NCBI GenBank assembly: GCA_944800085.1
Contig: CALYLO010000001.1
Location: 446,501 to 510,500, forward strand
Length of the DNA stretch: 64,000 nucleotides
Source of the DNA: Paenibacillus melissococcoides
GTDB lineage: Bacteria; Bacillota; Bacilli; Paenibacillales; Paenibacillaceae
Reading direction: 5' to 3'
Shown piece after piece: positions 34,142 through 43,850 of this stretch. A program made the position numbers and the translations under genes. Position 1 is the stretch's first letter; each line of letters begins with the position of its first letter. A model generated the notes under the pieces. It saw only the letters and a program-made list of their open reading frames with translations. It was not told the DNA's origin and ran no database searches.

Positions 34142-34894
34142 ATGCAATCCATCGCTATCATTTCAGATATACATGGGAATTTGCAGGCATTGGAAGCGGT
34201 GCTGCAGGATGTGGAGCGCCAAGGCGCCGACCGGATCTACTGTCTTGGCGATGTCGTCGGGAAGGGCCCGAATCCGGCAGAGGCTGTCGATCTCATATGG
34301 GAGCATTGCGATGTGATCGTGCGCGGCAATTGGGATGAACTTGTCCTGCGGATGGAAGAGGACATTCAATTCCGCTGGCATGCCGAACGGCTGGGCGAGA
34401 AGCGCCGGAGCATGCTGGCCGCGATGCCGTTCTCTCACGACTTCATCATGAGCGGCCGGCATATCCGTCTCGTCCATGCGTCTCCGCAGAGCGTCTATCA
34501 TCGGGTACAGCCGTGGGATGCGGAGGAGAGAAGACTCGGCATGTTCGAATTCACCTCCTCCCTCAACGAGCCTCTTCATCCGTGCCAATCGCCGGATGTT
34601 GTCATATACGGGGATATTCATAATGCTTATTTGCAGCATCTTCATGGGCGTACGCTGGTCAACTGCGGCAGCGTGGGCAATCCGCTCGACATTACCCAGG
34701 CGTCCTATATTATGCTGCAAGGGAGCTTGGGCCAGGTGACGACAAGCGAATTTTCGATTCATTTTCACCGGGTGCCCTATGATATCGAACAGGCCGTCAG
34801 GGCTGCCCAGGAGGCGGATATCCCAGGCCTCCAGCCGTATGTGCGGGAGCTGCGCACCGGCGTGTACCGGGGGCTTCAGAGCGGAGAAGCATAG
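34142..34894 (+). CDS. Calcineurin-like metallophosphoesterase
   Basis: This 250-residue binuclear-metal phosphoesterase of the YfcE/MJ0936-like branch shows every metal-binding motif: ISDIHGN, CLGDVVGKGPNP, VRGNWDE, LVHASP, IYGDIHN and VNCGSVGNP. Substrates in the family range from cyclic nucleotides to protein phosphoesters and cannot be assigned here. The ATG at 34142 follows GAGAGGAGAC. The truncated merR gene begins 37 bases after its stop. Confidence 0.88.
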   Translation: MQSIAIISDIHGNLQALEAVLQDVERQGADRIYCLGDVVGKGPNPAEAVDLIWEHCDVIVRGNWDELVLRMEEDIQFRWHAERLGEKRRSMLAAMPFSHDFIMSGRHIRLVHASPQSVYHRVQPWDAEERRLGMFEFTSSLNEPLHPCQSPDVVIYGDIHNAYLQHLHGRTLVNCGSVGNPLDITQASYIMLQGSLGQVTTSEFSIHFHRVPYDIEQAVRAAQEADIPGLQPYVRELRTGVYRGLQSGEA

Positions 34895-34931
34895 ACTCGG
34901 AAGCGCGGCATGTTGTGTAGCGGTGGATACT

Positions 34932-35228
34932 ATGTTCCGAATCGGAGAATTTTCAAAATTAACGCAAGTGTCCATTCGAATGCTGCGATATTATGATGAA
35001 GTCGGCCTGTTGAAGCCGGCCCGGGTTGACAAGCTTACAGGCTATCGGCTTTATTCCATCGACCAAATACAAGTCATACAGCAAATTATCCTTTTGCGGG
35101 ACATGGAATTCAATGTTGCTGAAATCGCTTACGCCCTTGTCAACTGGGACGATTCCTTCATTATCGGCAGATTGGAGAATAAAAAGAAAGAAATACAAGG
35201 CCTTATACCCCAAGCATCGACGGGGTGT
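34932..35228 (+). pseudogene. Truncated MerR-family regulator
   Basis: From ATG 34932 the frame gives a complete MerR DNA-binding domain (FRIGEFSKLTQVSIRMLRYYDEVGLLKPARVDKLTGYRLYS) and the start of the coiled-coil dimerisation helix, ending near ENKKKEIQ. After ~35200 the same frame runs on to 35414 as non-homologous Arg-rich sequence. In a different frame about 35203-35336 looks protein-like (SIDGVSTPHVPDWCGHWPQS ending at a TGA). The gene therefore seems to have lost its effector domain by a deletion joining it to the 3' end of another gene. A short protein might still be made and bind DNA. Confidence 0.65.
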
Positions 35229-35435
35229 CAACCCCGCATGTGCCGGACTGGTGCGGCCACTGGCCGCAAAGCCTGGAGGAATCGGCCTCGTTCGATGGGG
35301 CCGATGAATTTCGCTGGAGCGGGAGTGAGGAGTGAGAGGACTCCATATCGGCCGTCCAAAACTACGAAAAGCGGTTCAAACATCAAATTTTCATCATTTG
35401 TTACACAACGGTAATATTTCTGTTAACGGAGGTTA

Positions 35436-35474
35436 ATGTTGAGAGGGTATATTGATAACAAGACCCCCTTTTGA
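35436..35474 (+). other. Possible 12-codon ORF before a terminator
   Basis: ACGGAGGTTA precedes ATG and the codons MLRGYIDNKTPF, then TGA, followed 22 bases later by the terminator at 35496. It could be a tiny peptide gene, a leader whose gene is gone, or chance. Confidence 0.2.
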
Positions 35475-35495
35475 TGAATATATATCCCTTGAGTC

Positions 35496-35524
35496 GGACC
35501 TGAATGTTCAGGTCCTCTTTTTTT
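35496..35524 (+). terminator. Terminator downstream of the merR remnant
   Basis: A perfect 8-bp stem (GGACCTGA with TCAGGTCC) and a 4-nt loop are followed by TCTTTTTTT. Confidence 0.8.
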
Positions 35525-35558
35525 GCCTTCTGGCTGACAGGCGCGGCCGGAAATCATC

Positions 35559-35582
35559 AAAAAGCCGCTCTATGCGAGCGGC
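35559..35582 (-). terminator. Terminator overlapping the hisK stop
   Basis: On the minus strand a 7-bp stem (GCCGCTC with GAGCGGC) has the gene's TAG stop in its loop and is followed by TTTTTG. Confidence 0.6.
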
Positions 35583-36382
35583 ACTTCATGTCTCTTCTTC
35601 TGCTTGTAGTAGACCCAGGACGTGAAGCCGAGCTCGAGGAGCCGCTTGCGAACTTGCTCCCATTCGTCGCCGACGCGGGATGGGATGTGGGCATCGGAGC
35701 CGAACGTGACATCGACGCCGTAGTAAAGGGCCCGCTCCAGAATATCATCGGACGGATACCAGCCGCCGCTCAGCTTCGTCTTGCCGGACGTATTGATTTC
35801 GATCGCCACGCCGCAATCGGCGATGACGGACAGCGTCTCATCGATTGCCTCGGCGGCAACGATATCCGAGAATTCCGGATAGTTGCCTTTCATCGCGTCG
35901 ATGTGGCCGAGAATCTGGAACATGCCGGTGCGGGCCGAATCGCGGATGAGTTCATAATACGTAATCTTCTGGGCGACGCGCTCTTCCTCGGACAGCTTCT
36001 TCCACCGGTTTTTGTTGAAAATGCTGATCCCGTTCGTATAATGAACGGATCCGATAATATAATCGAACGGATACCGGTCGAGCATCTGCCGGTAGGTCTC
36101 CGCATGCGGAGGGAAATAGTCGGACTCGATGCCGAGCAGCACGTCGATGCGTCCTTCATATTCCCGCTTCAGCTCCAGCACTTCGTTCACGTAATTCTCG
36201 AAGTCGCTCTTGGCCATCGCGATATTGGGAAAAGCCTGATCTTCCTCTCTGCCGAAGTACGGAGTATGATCGGAAATGCCGATCACATCCAGCCCGTTCG
36301 CGATCCCCGCTTCGATATAATCGCGGATGTTTCCGTCCGCATGCCCGCAGCGGAAATGATGTGTATGCAAGTCGAATTTCAT
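35570..36382 (-). CDS. hisK: PHP-domain histidinol-phosphatase (HisK/HisJ type)
   Basis: This 270-residue PHP phosphoesterase has the full set of metal ligands: FDLHTHHFRCGH, ISDHTPYFG, GIESDYFP, GSVHYTNG, LGHIDAMKG, EINTSGK and FGSDAH. HisK of Bacilli dephosphorylates L-histidinol phosphate in histidine biosynthesis. No other his gene is nearby, so another PHP phosphatase activity remains possible. AGGAGGAAGAGAAG precedes the ATG at 36382. It lies 12 bases after the LysR gene and is probably co-transcribed with it. Confidence 0.85.
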   Translation of the reverse strand: MKFDLHTHHFRCGHADGNIRDYIEAGIANGLDVIGISDHTPYFGREEDQAFPNIAMAKSDFENYVNEVLELKREYEGRIDVLLGIESDYFPPHAETYRQMLDRYPFDYIIGSVHYTNGISIFNKNRWKKLSEEERVAQKITYYELIRDSARTGMFQILGHIDAMKGNYPEFSDIVAAEAIDETLSVIADCGVAIEINTSGKTKLSGGWYPSDDILERALYYGVDVTFGSDAHIPSRVGDEWEQVRKRLLELGFTSWVYYKQKKRHEVPLA

Positions 36383-36394
36383 CTTCTCTTCCTC

Positions 36395-37297
36395 CTATTC
36401 TGACCCGATGAATTGTGTTTCCGGCATGCCTTTCAGGTCATTCAGGAACTGCTGCATCGCGGAATTCAAATATCGGCCCGTACGGTACATGACGCCGACC
36501 GGGTGGGCGATCTCCAACTCATGGATATGTACAATCTGAAGCGTTCCCCGCTTCAACTCGTTGCTTACGGACAGCTTCGAGATGATGGCCGCCCCAAGAT
36601 TCAGCTCCACCATCCGCTTCACTTCCTCGCTGCTGTTCAATTCCATGACAATATGAGGCTGAATGCCGTGACGGCGGAACGTCTCATCCGCGAACCGGCG
36701 GCCGAGCGTGTCGGTGGACAGCATAATGAGAGGGATATCCCGCAGCAGATCCATCGTGCCGTGCTTATGCCTCGCGAGCGGATGGTTCGGATTGACCACC
36801 AGTTCGAACGTATCATAGTAGAGAACGGATGAGACAAGATTCGGATTCTGCTCATTCAAATACCCGATTCCGATATCCACGGTGCCGTTTTCGATTTGGC
36901 TCATGATTTGGGTGGAGGACATGGACAAGATGGTAGTCTTGATGAGCGGGAACTGATCCTGGAAATAGGAAAGCACCCGCGGGAGAATTTGAATGGCAAT
37001 CGATGTCGTCGTTCCGAGCACGATATGTCCCTGCGGAATCTGCTGCAAATCGTTCAGCTTCTGCTTCAAATCATCGACGATTTGGAGTATGCGTTCGGCA
37101 TGTTCAAGAAACAATCGGCCGCTGTCGGTCAACGTGACCGGCTGATTCCGATCAATGAGAATGGTTTTGAACTCATCTTCCAAGCTTTTGATTTGCGCGG
37201 ATACGGCAGGCTGAGTCAGGTTCAGCAATTCGCCGGCTTTGCGGAAACTCATAGTCTTGGAAATCGTGATGAGCGTTTCCAATTGGCTCAAATTCAT
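36395..37297 (-). CDS. LysR-family transcription regulator
   Basis: This 300-residue LysR protein has the HTH in MSFRKAGELLNLTQPAVSAQI (residues ~17-37) and an effector domain from HIVLGTTTSIAIQILPRVL. It most resembles the CysL/CysB-like branch by its QPAVSAQIKSLE helix (weak inference). The start is ATG 37297 with GGAGAG six bases upstream. Codons back to 37363 are AT-rich and unsupported. It precedes the PHP phosphatase gene in one unit. Confidence 0.85.
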   Translation of the reverse strand: MNLSQLETLITISKTMSFRKAGELLNLTQPAVSAQIKSLEDEFKTILIDRNQPVTLTDSGRLFLEHAERILQIVDDLKQKLNDLQQIPQGHIVLGTTTSIAIQILPRVLSYFQDQFPLIKTTILSMSSTQIMSQIENGTVDIGIGYLNEQNPNLVSSVLYYDTFELVVNPNHPLARHKHGTMDLLRDIPLIMLSTDTLGRRFADETFRRHGIQPHIVMELNSSEEVKRMVELNLGAAIISKLSVSNELKRGTLQIVHIHELEIAHPVGVMYRTGRYLNSAMQQFLNDLKGMPETQFIGSE

Positions 37298-37573
37298 TGA
37301 AGCTCTCCTTTCCCGTGCAATGAGATGAATCATAATTGCCGTAATTATAAAAATATTTATCAATAATAACAGAGCAATAAATTTGTTTTGTCATTTAGAT
37401 TATAGAGGAAGCGGCGGGCGGGAGCAATGTTTGCTCCTGTTTCCATGCTGGCGCAAGAAGGTATGTCCGAATTTTTCCCCATAACGCGCAATATGATTCC
37501 ACCGGGAAATTTTGGCCGGAGAACGATCCGGCTTAGCGACCTCCTTGTTGAACCGGCTGTGACGGCAGGATCC

Positions 37574-37606
37574 AAAAAAGCCCGTTCCAGTCAACGGAAC
37601 GGGCTG
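37574..37606 (-). terminator. Terminator of the DUF4127 gene
   Basis: On the minus strand a 10-bp stem (AGCCCGTTCC type) with a short loop is followed by six T, about 15 bases past the stop. Confidence 0.8.
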
Positions 37607-37619
37607 CTGCGGTCCAGGC

Positions 37620-39323
37620 TCAATGCAAGGCTGCGGCAGGCTGCAAGGTGATTTCGAACGCCCGCCCCCAAATGAAATCCGGGTTGTCGCAGTCCAGCGA
37701 TACATGGGCATAGGCTGCCAGCGACCAGGATGAGCCGCGAATTTGACGTATATTATGCGCAGCCCCCGGGCAGCCCATCAAAAATGCGCGTTTGCCGGCA
37801 AGGGTGGCGGTATGCGTCTGCATGCGCGTGCGGAGCATCGCCAGAAGGAAGGCGTAATCGGCCGCCGTGTTGAAAAGGAGCATGTTTTGGTCGGCCATCG
37901 CCCCGATGTTGGAATACATGCATCGGTCTCTCGAATACGTGCGAATTTCGCCGATTGCGATTGCTTTATAATAATAGTCTTTCAAGAAACGCTTGAACAA
38001 CAGCGAACCATGCGCATGAACGGCCCGGTCCAGGGCAGCCGGACGTCGCTCTGTAACGAGGAAGGCATATCGCGCTTGCCCCATGCCCAGCGCAATCCCG
38101 ATCTTATTTCCCGCCGTGTTCCATGCGCTGTATCCGAGCAGGCATCCCGTATGCCGGCTGTCCAGCAGCGCTTCGGTCACCGCCGCGCTGGCCGGGCCTC
38201 GCCCGACGAAATCAATGGCGACCGTCGGAACGCGTTTCAACGCATTCGCCTCCATCCGGCTTACGGCAGCCGATACCTGCTCCGGCGCGGTAATGGCAAT
38301 GATCTCGATGTCAGGGGAACAAGGGACAAGCTGGCCGCCGATGATATCGACGTGGCGGCGGATATTGTCATCCACATTCATATACTCGTAGGGGTTCGTG
38401 ATGGTGGATCCGTCGGGCCCGTAATAGCGCACCGCGTAGCGCGGCTTGACCCCGCCGCGGTGCAATTGGTTCGCCATGCGGGCCATCAGCGCATGTCCCA
38501 ACCCGTCCGCATCCGGAAGAATAATGGCGCGGTCGGGATTTTGGCCGCCGGCTCCGCTGCCGAGCCAGGCGTTGATGCGCCCTTCGGCGAACCGGATCTC
38601 GTTGAGCTGGACGCCCTGCGTATAAGCATCGTCAACGCCAATCGCCAGGAAGTCGATATAACCCGGACGGGCAAGCCGCTCCAGCACATAATAGTTCGTT
38701 TTGAATTTATGCCGCCGCGCGTTGTAGTACTGTTCCTTGTCGAAATGGACGGTGCTTCCGTAAGACCCGTCAGGGGACAAGTCATACCCTTCCAAAATAT
38801 CGTCAAACTCGGCAAAGCTTCTCCGGGGCTGCTGCATGAGGCTCCGCGACTCCGTATACGCCTCGTAGGTCAGGCCATCCACGAACGTCGTCGTCGCCAA
38901 GCGCATAATCGTGTCGAGAACATAGACCGGCTTGCTCGGATACGATTGCTTTACGAGGCGAATCGCGTCCAGCAGCTTCGCCGCCGCGGGATCGTAATCG
39001 GGGTATATGCCGCCCCCATTCGCCCTTAACCGCCGGCTGCCGATTAATCCTCCATAGACCAGCATGTCCGTGGAGATAATGAATCCGTCAACCGCCCCGG
39101 CGTGACGGAGAATAAAGCGGCGAATGTTGTCCGGATGGCCGACGGCCGGGGAAGACGTGCTTTCCAGGATGCCGCCCGCCGCTGTTTTTTCCGAATCCAG
39201 CCGGTTCCGAATATCGCTCAGGCTAGGGGTGATGACGTTGAGACCCGCCGAACGCCCCTGCATAACGACATCATCCAGATTTACGGGCCGGTCGTCGAGC
39301 GGCACATACAGAACGTTTTTCAT
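37620..39323 (-). CDS. DUF4127 family protein
   Basis: This 567-residue cytoplasmic protein starts with the family hallmark VLYVPLDDRPVN. It continues with FIISTDMLVYGGLIGSRR, DTIMRLATT, AIGVDDAYTQGV, ILPDADGLG and LGYSAWNTAGNKIG. Asp/His-rich conserved segments suggest a metal-dependent enzyme, but no activity is established for DUF4127. Members often sit in sugar- or amino-acid-catabolism loci. Here there is no such partner. The start is the ATG at 39323. The upstream region (39324-39601) contains only a GC-rich hairpin near 39440. Confidence 0.85.
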   Translation of the reverse strand: MKNVLYVPLDDRPVNLDDVVMQGRSAGLNVITPSLSDIRNRLDSEKTAAGGILESTSSPAVGHPDNIRRFILRHAGAVDGFIISTDMLVYGGLIGSRRLRANGGGIYPDYDPAAAKLLDAIRLVKQSYPSKPVYVLDTIMRLATTTFVDGLTYEAYTESRSLMQQPRRSFAEFDDILEGYDLSPDGSYGSTVHFDKEQYYNARRHKFKTNYYVLERLARPGYIDFLAIGVDDAYTQGVQLNEIRFAEGRINAWLGSGAGGQNPDRAIILPDADGLGHALMARMANQLHRGGVKPRYAVRYYGPDGSTITNPYEYMNVDDNIRRHVDIIGGQLVPCSPDIEIIAITAPEQVSAAVSRMEANALKRVPTVAIDFVGRGPASAAVTEALLDSRHTGCLLGYSAWNTAGNKIGIALGMGQARYAFLVTERRPAALDRAVHAHGSLLFKRFLKDYYYKAIAIGEIRTYSRDRCMYSNIGAMADQNMLLFNTAADYAFLLAMLRTRMQTHTATLAGKRAFLMGCPGAAHNIRQIRGSSWSLAAYAHVSLDCDNPDFIWGRAFEITLQPAAALH

Positions 39324-39601
39324 CCTTGATCAACTCCCTGTCATTGATAGGCTGGGCCCAATTCCATTTCCTTGGCTTATATGTGCTCATGCCTTCATCT
39401 ATATAGGCAATGCGGGAGCAGGGAATACAACCCGCCGGGCAAAAAAAGGTGAGGCCGCCTGCCGGCTCAAACGCCGGTTCATTGCGAAAACTTAATATTT
39501 GAAACCGTTGACCCGCCAGCCTGCGATGCCTCACAATAAATGAAGACGCTCTCATCGGAGCGGAATAGGGAGAAGATAAGTTGAAACTAGGGGGACACGC
39601 A

Positions 39602-40915
39602 ATGCGCACGAAAGAAGTTCGCAGCTGGATGATGTACGATTGGGCGAATTCCGCTTTTGCGACCACGATGCTGGCGGCGGTGCTGCCGATTTTTTATCAG
39701 TCCGTCGCCGCCTCGAATCTGCCCGGACATCAGGCGACCAGCTATTGGGCCTTCACGCAGACGGCAGGCATGATTCTCGTCGCGGTGCTCTCGCCGATAC
39801 TGGGGGCGATGGCCGATCTGTCGCAGCGGAAGATGGCGTTCCTCCGCGTATTTGCCTGGATGGGAGCCTTGGCCTGCATGTTGATGGTGTTCGCGGGTGA
39901 AGGCGACTGGCTGTATGTATCGGTGCTGTTCGTCTTCGCTACGCTCGGTTTTTCCGGGGGCAATACATTCTATGACTCGCTCCTTCCGGATATCGCTCCG
40001 CCCGAAGCGCGGGACGAGATCTCCGCCAAAGGCTATATGTACGGTTATATCGGCGGCGGAGCCCTGCTGGCCGTCAATATCGCGATGCTGGAAATGTGGG
40101 AGACGTTCGGCTTCGCCAGCAAGGTCGCGGCGACCCAGGCGGTGTTCCTCACGGTGGGCGTATGGTGGCTTCTGTTCTCGCTGCCGCTGTTCCGCACGCT
40201 GCGTGACCCGGCCCGAACCGAACGGCGCTCGGCAATCTACTACACGAAGCACGGGTTTGGCCGTATTTTCTATACCTTGAAGCGGGTGAAGCATTATCCG
40301 GAGCTGTTGAAATATATTTTGTCCTTCTGGTTCTTCAATGACGGGATCTCGACGATCATCGCCATGTCGGCCATCTACGGCGCCGAGATCGGCATCGAGA
40401 CGAGCCATCTTATTATTGCCCTGCTCATTACGCAATTCGTGGGCATTCCGTTCACGTTCCTGTTCGCGAAGTTCGCCCGACGTCTCGGCTCGAAGCGTTC
40501 GCTCTATATTTCGCTGAGCACGTATATCGTGATTGTGTTCCTTGGCTACTTTATGACGTCGGCGCTTCATTTTTATATTTTGGCCTTCCTCGTCGGCATG
40601 GTTCAAGGGGGAAGCCAGGCCGTGGCCCGCTCCGTCTTCAGCCAGATGGTGCCGCGCAGCCGGGCATCCGAGTTCTTCGGCTTCTTGAGCCTGTCCAGCA
40701 AAGTATCGGCCTCCATCGGTCCGGACGTATTCGGGATGGTCGGCCTGCTGACCGGCTCCACCCGCTTGGCGATCCTGTCGATTCTCGCGTTCTTCGTCAT
40801 CGGCATTCTGCTCCTTGTCTTCGTCGATATCGAGAAGGGACGCAGAGAGGCGGAACAGGAAGAGAGCCTGTTCACGGGCGGCCCCGTCAATTCGGCCGGT
40901 CTCCCGGCGAATTGA
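39602..40915 (+). CDS. Atg22/UMF1-like MFS transporter
   Basis: This ~437-residue permease has 12 predicted helices. The N-terminal signature VRSWMMYDWANSAFATTM identifies the UMF1/Atg22-like branch of the MFS, whose yeast member exports amino acids from the vacuole. Bacterial substrates are unknown. Central features are FFNDGISTIIAMSAIYG and VGMVQGGSQAVARSVFSQMVP. The ATG at 39602 follows AGGGGGA. A TTG at 39581 is in frame but unsupported. The tail is acidic. It is convergent with the P-type ATPase gene. Confidence 0.88.
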   Translation: MRTKEVRSWMMYDWANSAFATTMLAAVLPIFYQSVAASNLPGHQATSYWAFTQTAGMILVAVLSPILGAMADLSQRKMAFLRVFAWMGALACMLMVFAGEGDWLYVSVLFVFATLGFSGGNTFYDSLLPDIAPPEARDEISAKGYMYGYIGGGALLAVNIAMLEMWETFGFASKVAATQAVFLTVGVWWLLFSLPLFRTLRDPARTERRSAIYYTKHGFGRIFYTLKRVKHYPELLKYILSFWFFNDGISTIIAMSAIYGAEIGIETSHLIIALLITQFVGIPFTFLFAKFARRLGSKRSLYISLSTYIVIVFLGYFMTSALHFYILAFLVGMVQGGSQAVARSVFSQMVPRSRASEFFGFLSLSSKVSASIGPDVFGMVGLLTGSTRLAILSILAFFVIGILLLVFVDIEKGRREAEQEESLFTGGPVNSAGLPAN

Positions 40916-40964
40916 GCCGGATCGGGCCGGGTGGCCATAGCGGGAAGGCAATATACTTGCGAGG

Positions 40965-41009
40965 AAAAAAGAGAAGGGCGTCATGCCGCGATGGCGGCAG
41001 ACGCCCTTG
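40965..41009 (-). terminator. Terminator of the P-type ATPase gene
   Basis: On the minus strand a long imperfect stem (AAGGGCGTC...GACGCCCTT with an inner GCCGCC/GGCGGC-type pairing) is followed by CTCTTTTTT. Confidence 0.7.
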
Positions 41010-41088
41010 GCGGCGTTCCTGAAGCCAGGCCCCACGCCCTGCCGGCGAGGCGGCAGCTTCGGACACCGGGAACTGGCGGGTGGCGGGA

Positions 41089-43785
41089 TTACGCCCGGTT
41101 CGCTGTGTCTGTCCGTCTGCGGGAGAACAGCTTCACGATCTCCACGATCGGAATCATGGACAGCGATGCGGCGACAACGATAAGCCACTGCTCGCCGTTC
41201 AACGCCACGACACTGAACAGATCGCGCAGGAACGGAAGCGCGATGACAAGCACGATAAGCAGCCCGGACACGATTACGGCGAAATTTAATTTCCGGTTCG
41301 TGAACCATCCGATTTGGAAGAGCGACTGCTTGGCGGAACGGACATTGAACGCATGCGTAAGCTGGATCAAGCCCAGCGTGGCGAAGGCCATCGTAATGGC
41401 GACATCCTCGGAATAATGCGTATGCCCCCAGAAATAGGTGAGCAGCGTCAGCATGGCTTCGAGCAGCCCCTGATAGACCAGGTTGACGCCGATTCCGCCG
41501 GCGAAGATGCTGGCCGAGGCTTGGCGCGGCGCCTGCTTCATCAGGTCTTCCTCGGCCCGTTCGAAGCCGAGCGCCAGCGCGGGCAGCGTGTCGGTGACGA
41601 GATTAACCCATAAAATATGGATTGGAAAGAGAATTTTCCAGTTCAGCATCGTCGCCACGAACAGCGTGACGACTTCGCCGAGATTGGCAGACAGCAAATA
41701 TTGAATCGTCTTGCGGATGTTGCTGTAGACCTTCCGCCCTTCCTCGACGGCGAGAACGATCGTCGAGAAGTTGTCGTCCGCCAGCACCATATCGGAAGCG
41801 CCCTTCGCCACATCGGTGCCGGTAATGCCCATTCCGACGCCGATATCGGCTGCCTTCAAGGCCGGAGCGTCATTTACTCCGTCTCCCGTCATGGCTACGA
41901 TCTTGCCCTTCTTCTTCCACGCCTTCACGATCCGCACCTTATGCTCAGGCGACACGCGCGCATAGACGGAATATTGCTCGACCTTCGCCTCGAATTCTGC
42001 GTCATCGAGGCGGCTTAGCTCCGCTCCGGTCAGCACGGCGCCCTCCTTGTCGATGATGCCCAGTTCCTTCGCGATCGCGGCGGCCGTGTCCCCGTGATCG
42101 CCCGTAATCATCACCGGGCGAATGCCGGCCAGCTTGCAGATGCGCACCGCTTCCTTCACCTCTTCGCGCGGCGGATCGATCATGCCGACGAGGCCGGCGA
42201 AGACGAGATCGTTCTCGAGCCCATCTACCGTCAGGCTCTCCGGCACCCGCTCCGCATCCCGATAGGCGAGGGCCAGCACGCGCAGCGCCTTGTCGGCCAT
42301 CGCTTTATTGGCGGCGGCGATGTTCCGGTGGTGCTCCTCTGTCATCGGCTCCACGCGGCCGTCCCGGAGGATATGGGTGCACCGGGCCGTCAGCACGTCA
42401 GGGGCGCCCTTCGTCATAATGCGGCATCGGCTCCCGTCCTCCCCGTTCTCTTCCGCGGGAAGCTGATGAACGGTCGTCATCCGCTTGCGGTCCGAGTCGA
42501 ACGGCAGCTCGGCGATGCGCGGGAGGCGGCGTTCAGCCTCGCGTTTGTCGATGCCGTTCAACAGCGCATAGTCGATGAGCGCCGTCTCGGTCGGATCGCC
42601 GATCGCCCCGGCTGTCTGCCCGCCGCCGGCTTCCGCCAGCCGGGCGTCATTGCACAGCACCATCACTTGCATGAGCCGTTCGGCCGCGGGAGTCCGGATC
42701 CAATCATCTCCGGATGGGCGCAGGGTGTTGTCGGCGTAGATCTCCTTGACGGTCATCCGGTTCTGCGTCAATGTTCCCGTCTTGTCCGAGCAGATAATAT
42801 CCGTGCTGCCGAGCGTCTCCACCGCAGGCAGCTTGCGGATAATCGCTTTGCGCCGGGCCATCGTCTGCACGCCAAGCGCCAAAATAATCGTGACGATGGC
42901 AGGCAAGCCTTCCGGAATGGCCGCAACCGCAAGCGAGATGGAGGTGAGCAGCATGTCGAACAGCTCTCTGCCTTCGATAAGACCGACGGTGAACATGACG
43001 AGCGCGACGGCGACGATAATGATGGTGAATGTTTTGCCCAGCTCGTTCAGCTTGCGCTGAAGCGGCGTAACCTCGTCCTCTTCCTGCGACAGATATCCCG
43101 CGATTGAACCGACCTCGGTGGCGCTGCCGGTGGCCGTCACGACACCGAGGCCGCGGCCGTAGGAGACTTGGCTCGTCATATACGCCATATTGATGCGATC
43201 CCCGATGACGAGATCGGCTTCGTCTAGCGGCTCCGTCCCTTTTTCGACCGGGACCGACTCTCCGGTCAATGCGGCCTCTTCGATCTTCAGCGAGGCGGAT
43301 TCGATAATTCGCATATCGGCAGGCACGACATTGCCGGCCTCCAGCAGGACGATGTCGCCGGGGACAAGCTCCTCGGCCTTAATATCGAGCGCCTGCCCCT
43401 CGCGCATGACGCGGGCATGGGGAGTGGACATCTGCTTCAGCGCGCTCAACGCCTGCTCCGCCTTATGCTCCTGAATGACGCCAAGCACGGCGTTCAGAAC
43501 GACGACAACGAGAATGATGATAGAGTCGGTCCATTCGCCCAACAGGCCGGAGACGATGGCGGCCGCAAGCAGGATGAGAATCATGACGTCCTTGAATTGG
43601 GCCAGCAGCTTCGCCAGCACGGACGGGCCGGCGGCTTCCTGAAGCAGATTGCGCCCGTATTGCTGCCGCCGCTGCTCCGCCTCCTGCCCGGTCAGGCCCT
43701 CCCGGCTCGAGCCAAGCCGCTGCAGGGCCGCTTCGGCGGTCATTGTATGAAAAGCGGCCGGTTGATTTTCGTGTTCCTTCTTCAT
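41089..43785 (-). CDS. Calcium-transporting P-type (P2A) ATPase
   Basis: This 898-residue cation pump has an N-terminal cation ATPase domain (~1-75) and the actuator motif ALTGESVPV. The phosphorylation site is SDKTGTLTQNRM, with nucleotide-binding KGAPDVL and hinge TGDGVNDAPALKAADIGVGMG, and ten membrane helices. TM4 contains AVAAIPEGLPAIVTI, the PEGL signature of Ca2+ pumps. It resembles YloB-like Ca2+-ATPases. A role in calcium export, or Mn2+ in some relatives, is likely. GGAG lies nine bases before the ATG. No regulatory partner is adjacent. Confidence 0.9.
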   Translation of the reverse strand: MKKEHENQPAAFHTMTAEAALQRLGSSREGLTGQEAEQRRQQYGRNLLQEAAGPSVLAKLLAQFKDVMILILLAAAIVSGLLGEWTDSIIILVVVVLNAVLGVIQEHKAEQALSALKQMSTPHARVMREGQALDIKAEELVPGDIVLLEAGNVVPADMRIIESASLKIEEAALTGESVPVEKGTEPLDEADLVIGDRINMAYMTSQVSYGRGLGVVTATGSATEVGSIAGYLSQEEDEVTPLQRKLNELGKTFTIIIVAVALVMFTVGLIEGRELFDMLLTSISLAVAAIPEGLPAIVTIILALGVQTMARRKAIIRKLPAVETLGSTDIICSDKTGTLTQNRMTVKEIYADNTLRPSGDDWIRTPAAERLMQVMVLCNDARLAEAGGGQTAGAIGDPTETALIDYALLNGIDKREAERRLPRIAELPFDSDRKRMTTVHQLPAEENGEDGSRCRIMTKGAPDVLTARCTHILRDGRVEPMTEEHHRNIAAANKAMADKALRVLALAYRDAERVPESLTVDGLENDLVFAGLVGMIDPPREEVKEAVRICKLAGIRPVMITGDHGDTAAAIAKELGIIDKEGAVLTGAELSRLDDAEFEAKVEQYSVYARVSPEHKVRIVKAWKKKGKIVAMTGDGVNDAPALKAADIGVGMGITGTDVAKGASDMVLADDNFSTIVLAVEEGRKVYSNIRKTIQYLLSANLGEVVTLFVATMLNWKILFPIHILWVNLVTDTLPALALGFERAEEDLMKQAPRQASASIFAGGIGVNLVYQGLLEAMLTLLTYFWGHTHYSEDVAITMAFATLGLIQLTHAFNVRSAKQSLFQIGWFTNRKLNFAVIVSGLLIVLVIALPFLRDLFSVVALNGEQWLIVVAASLSMIPIVEIVKLFSRRRTDTANRA

Positions 43786-43850
43786 GTTCCTCAGCTCCTA
43801 TCAAGGCTAGTGTGAGAGAACATGCGGTAAAATATGTATGCGATCGCTCC

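Noticed and set aside
35230..35414. Continuation of the MerR frame as a genuine effector domain
   Set aside because: The sequence is Arg/Ser/Gly-rich and unlike any MerR effector domain. A different frame here looks protein-like.
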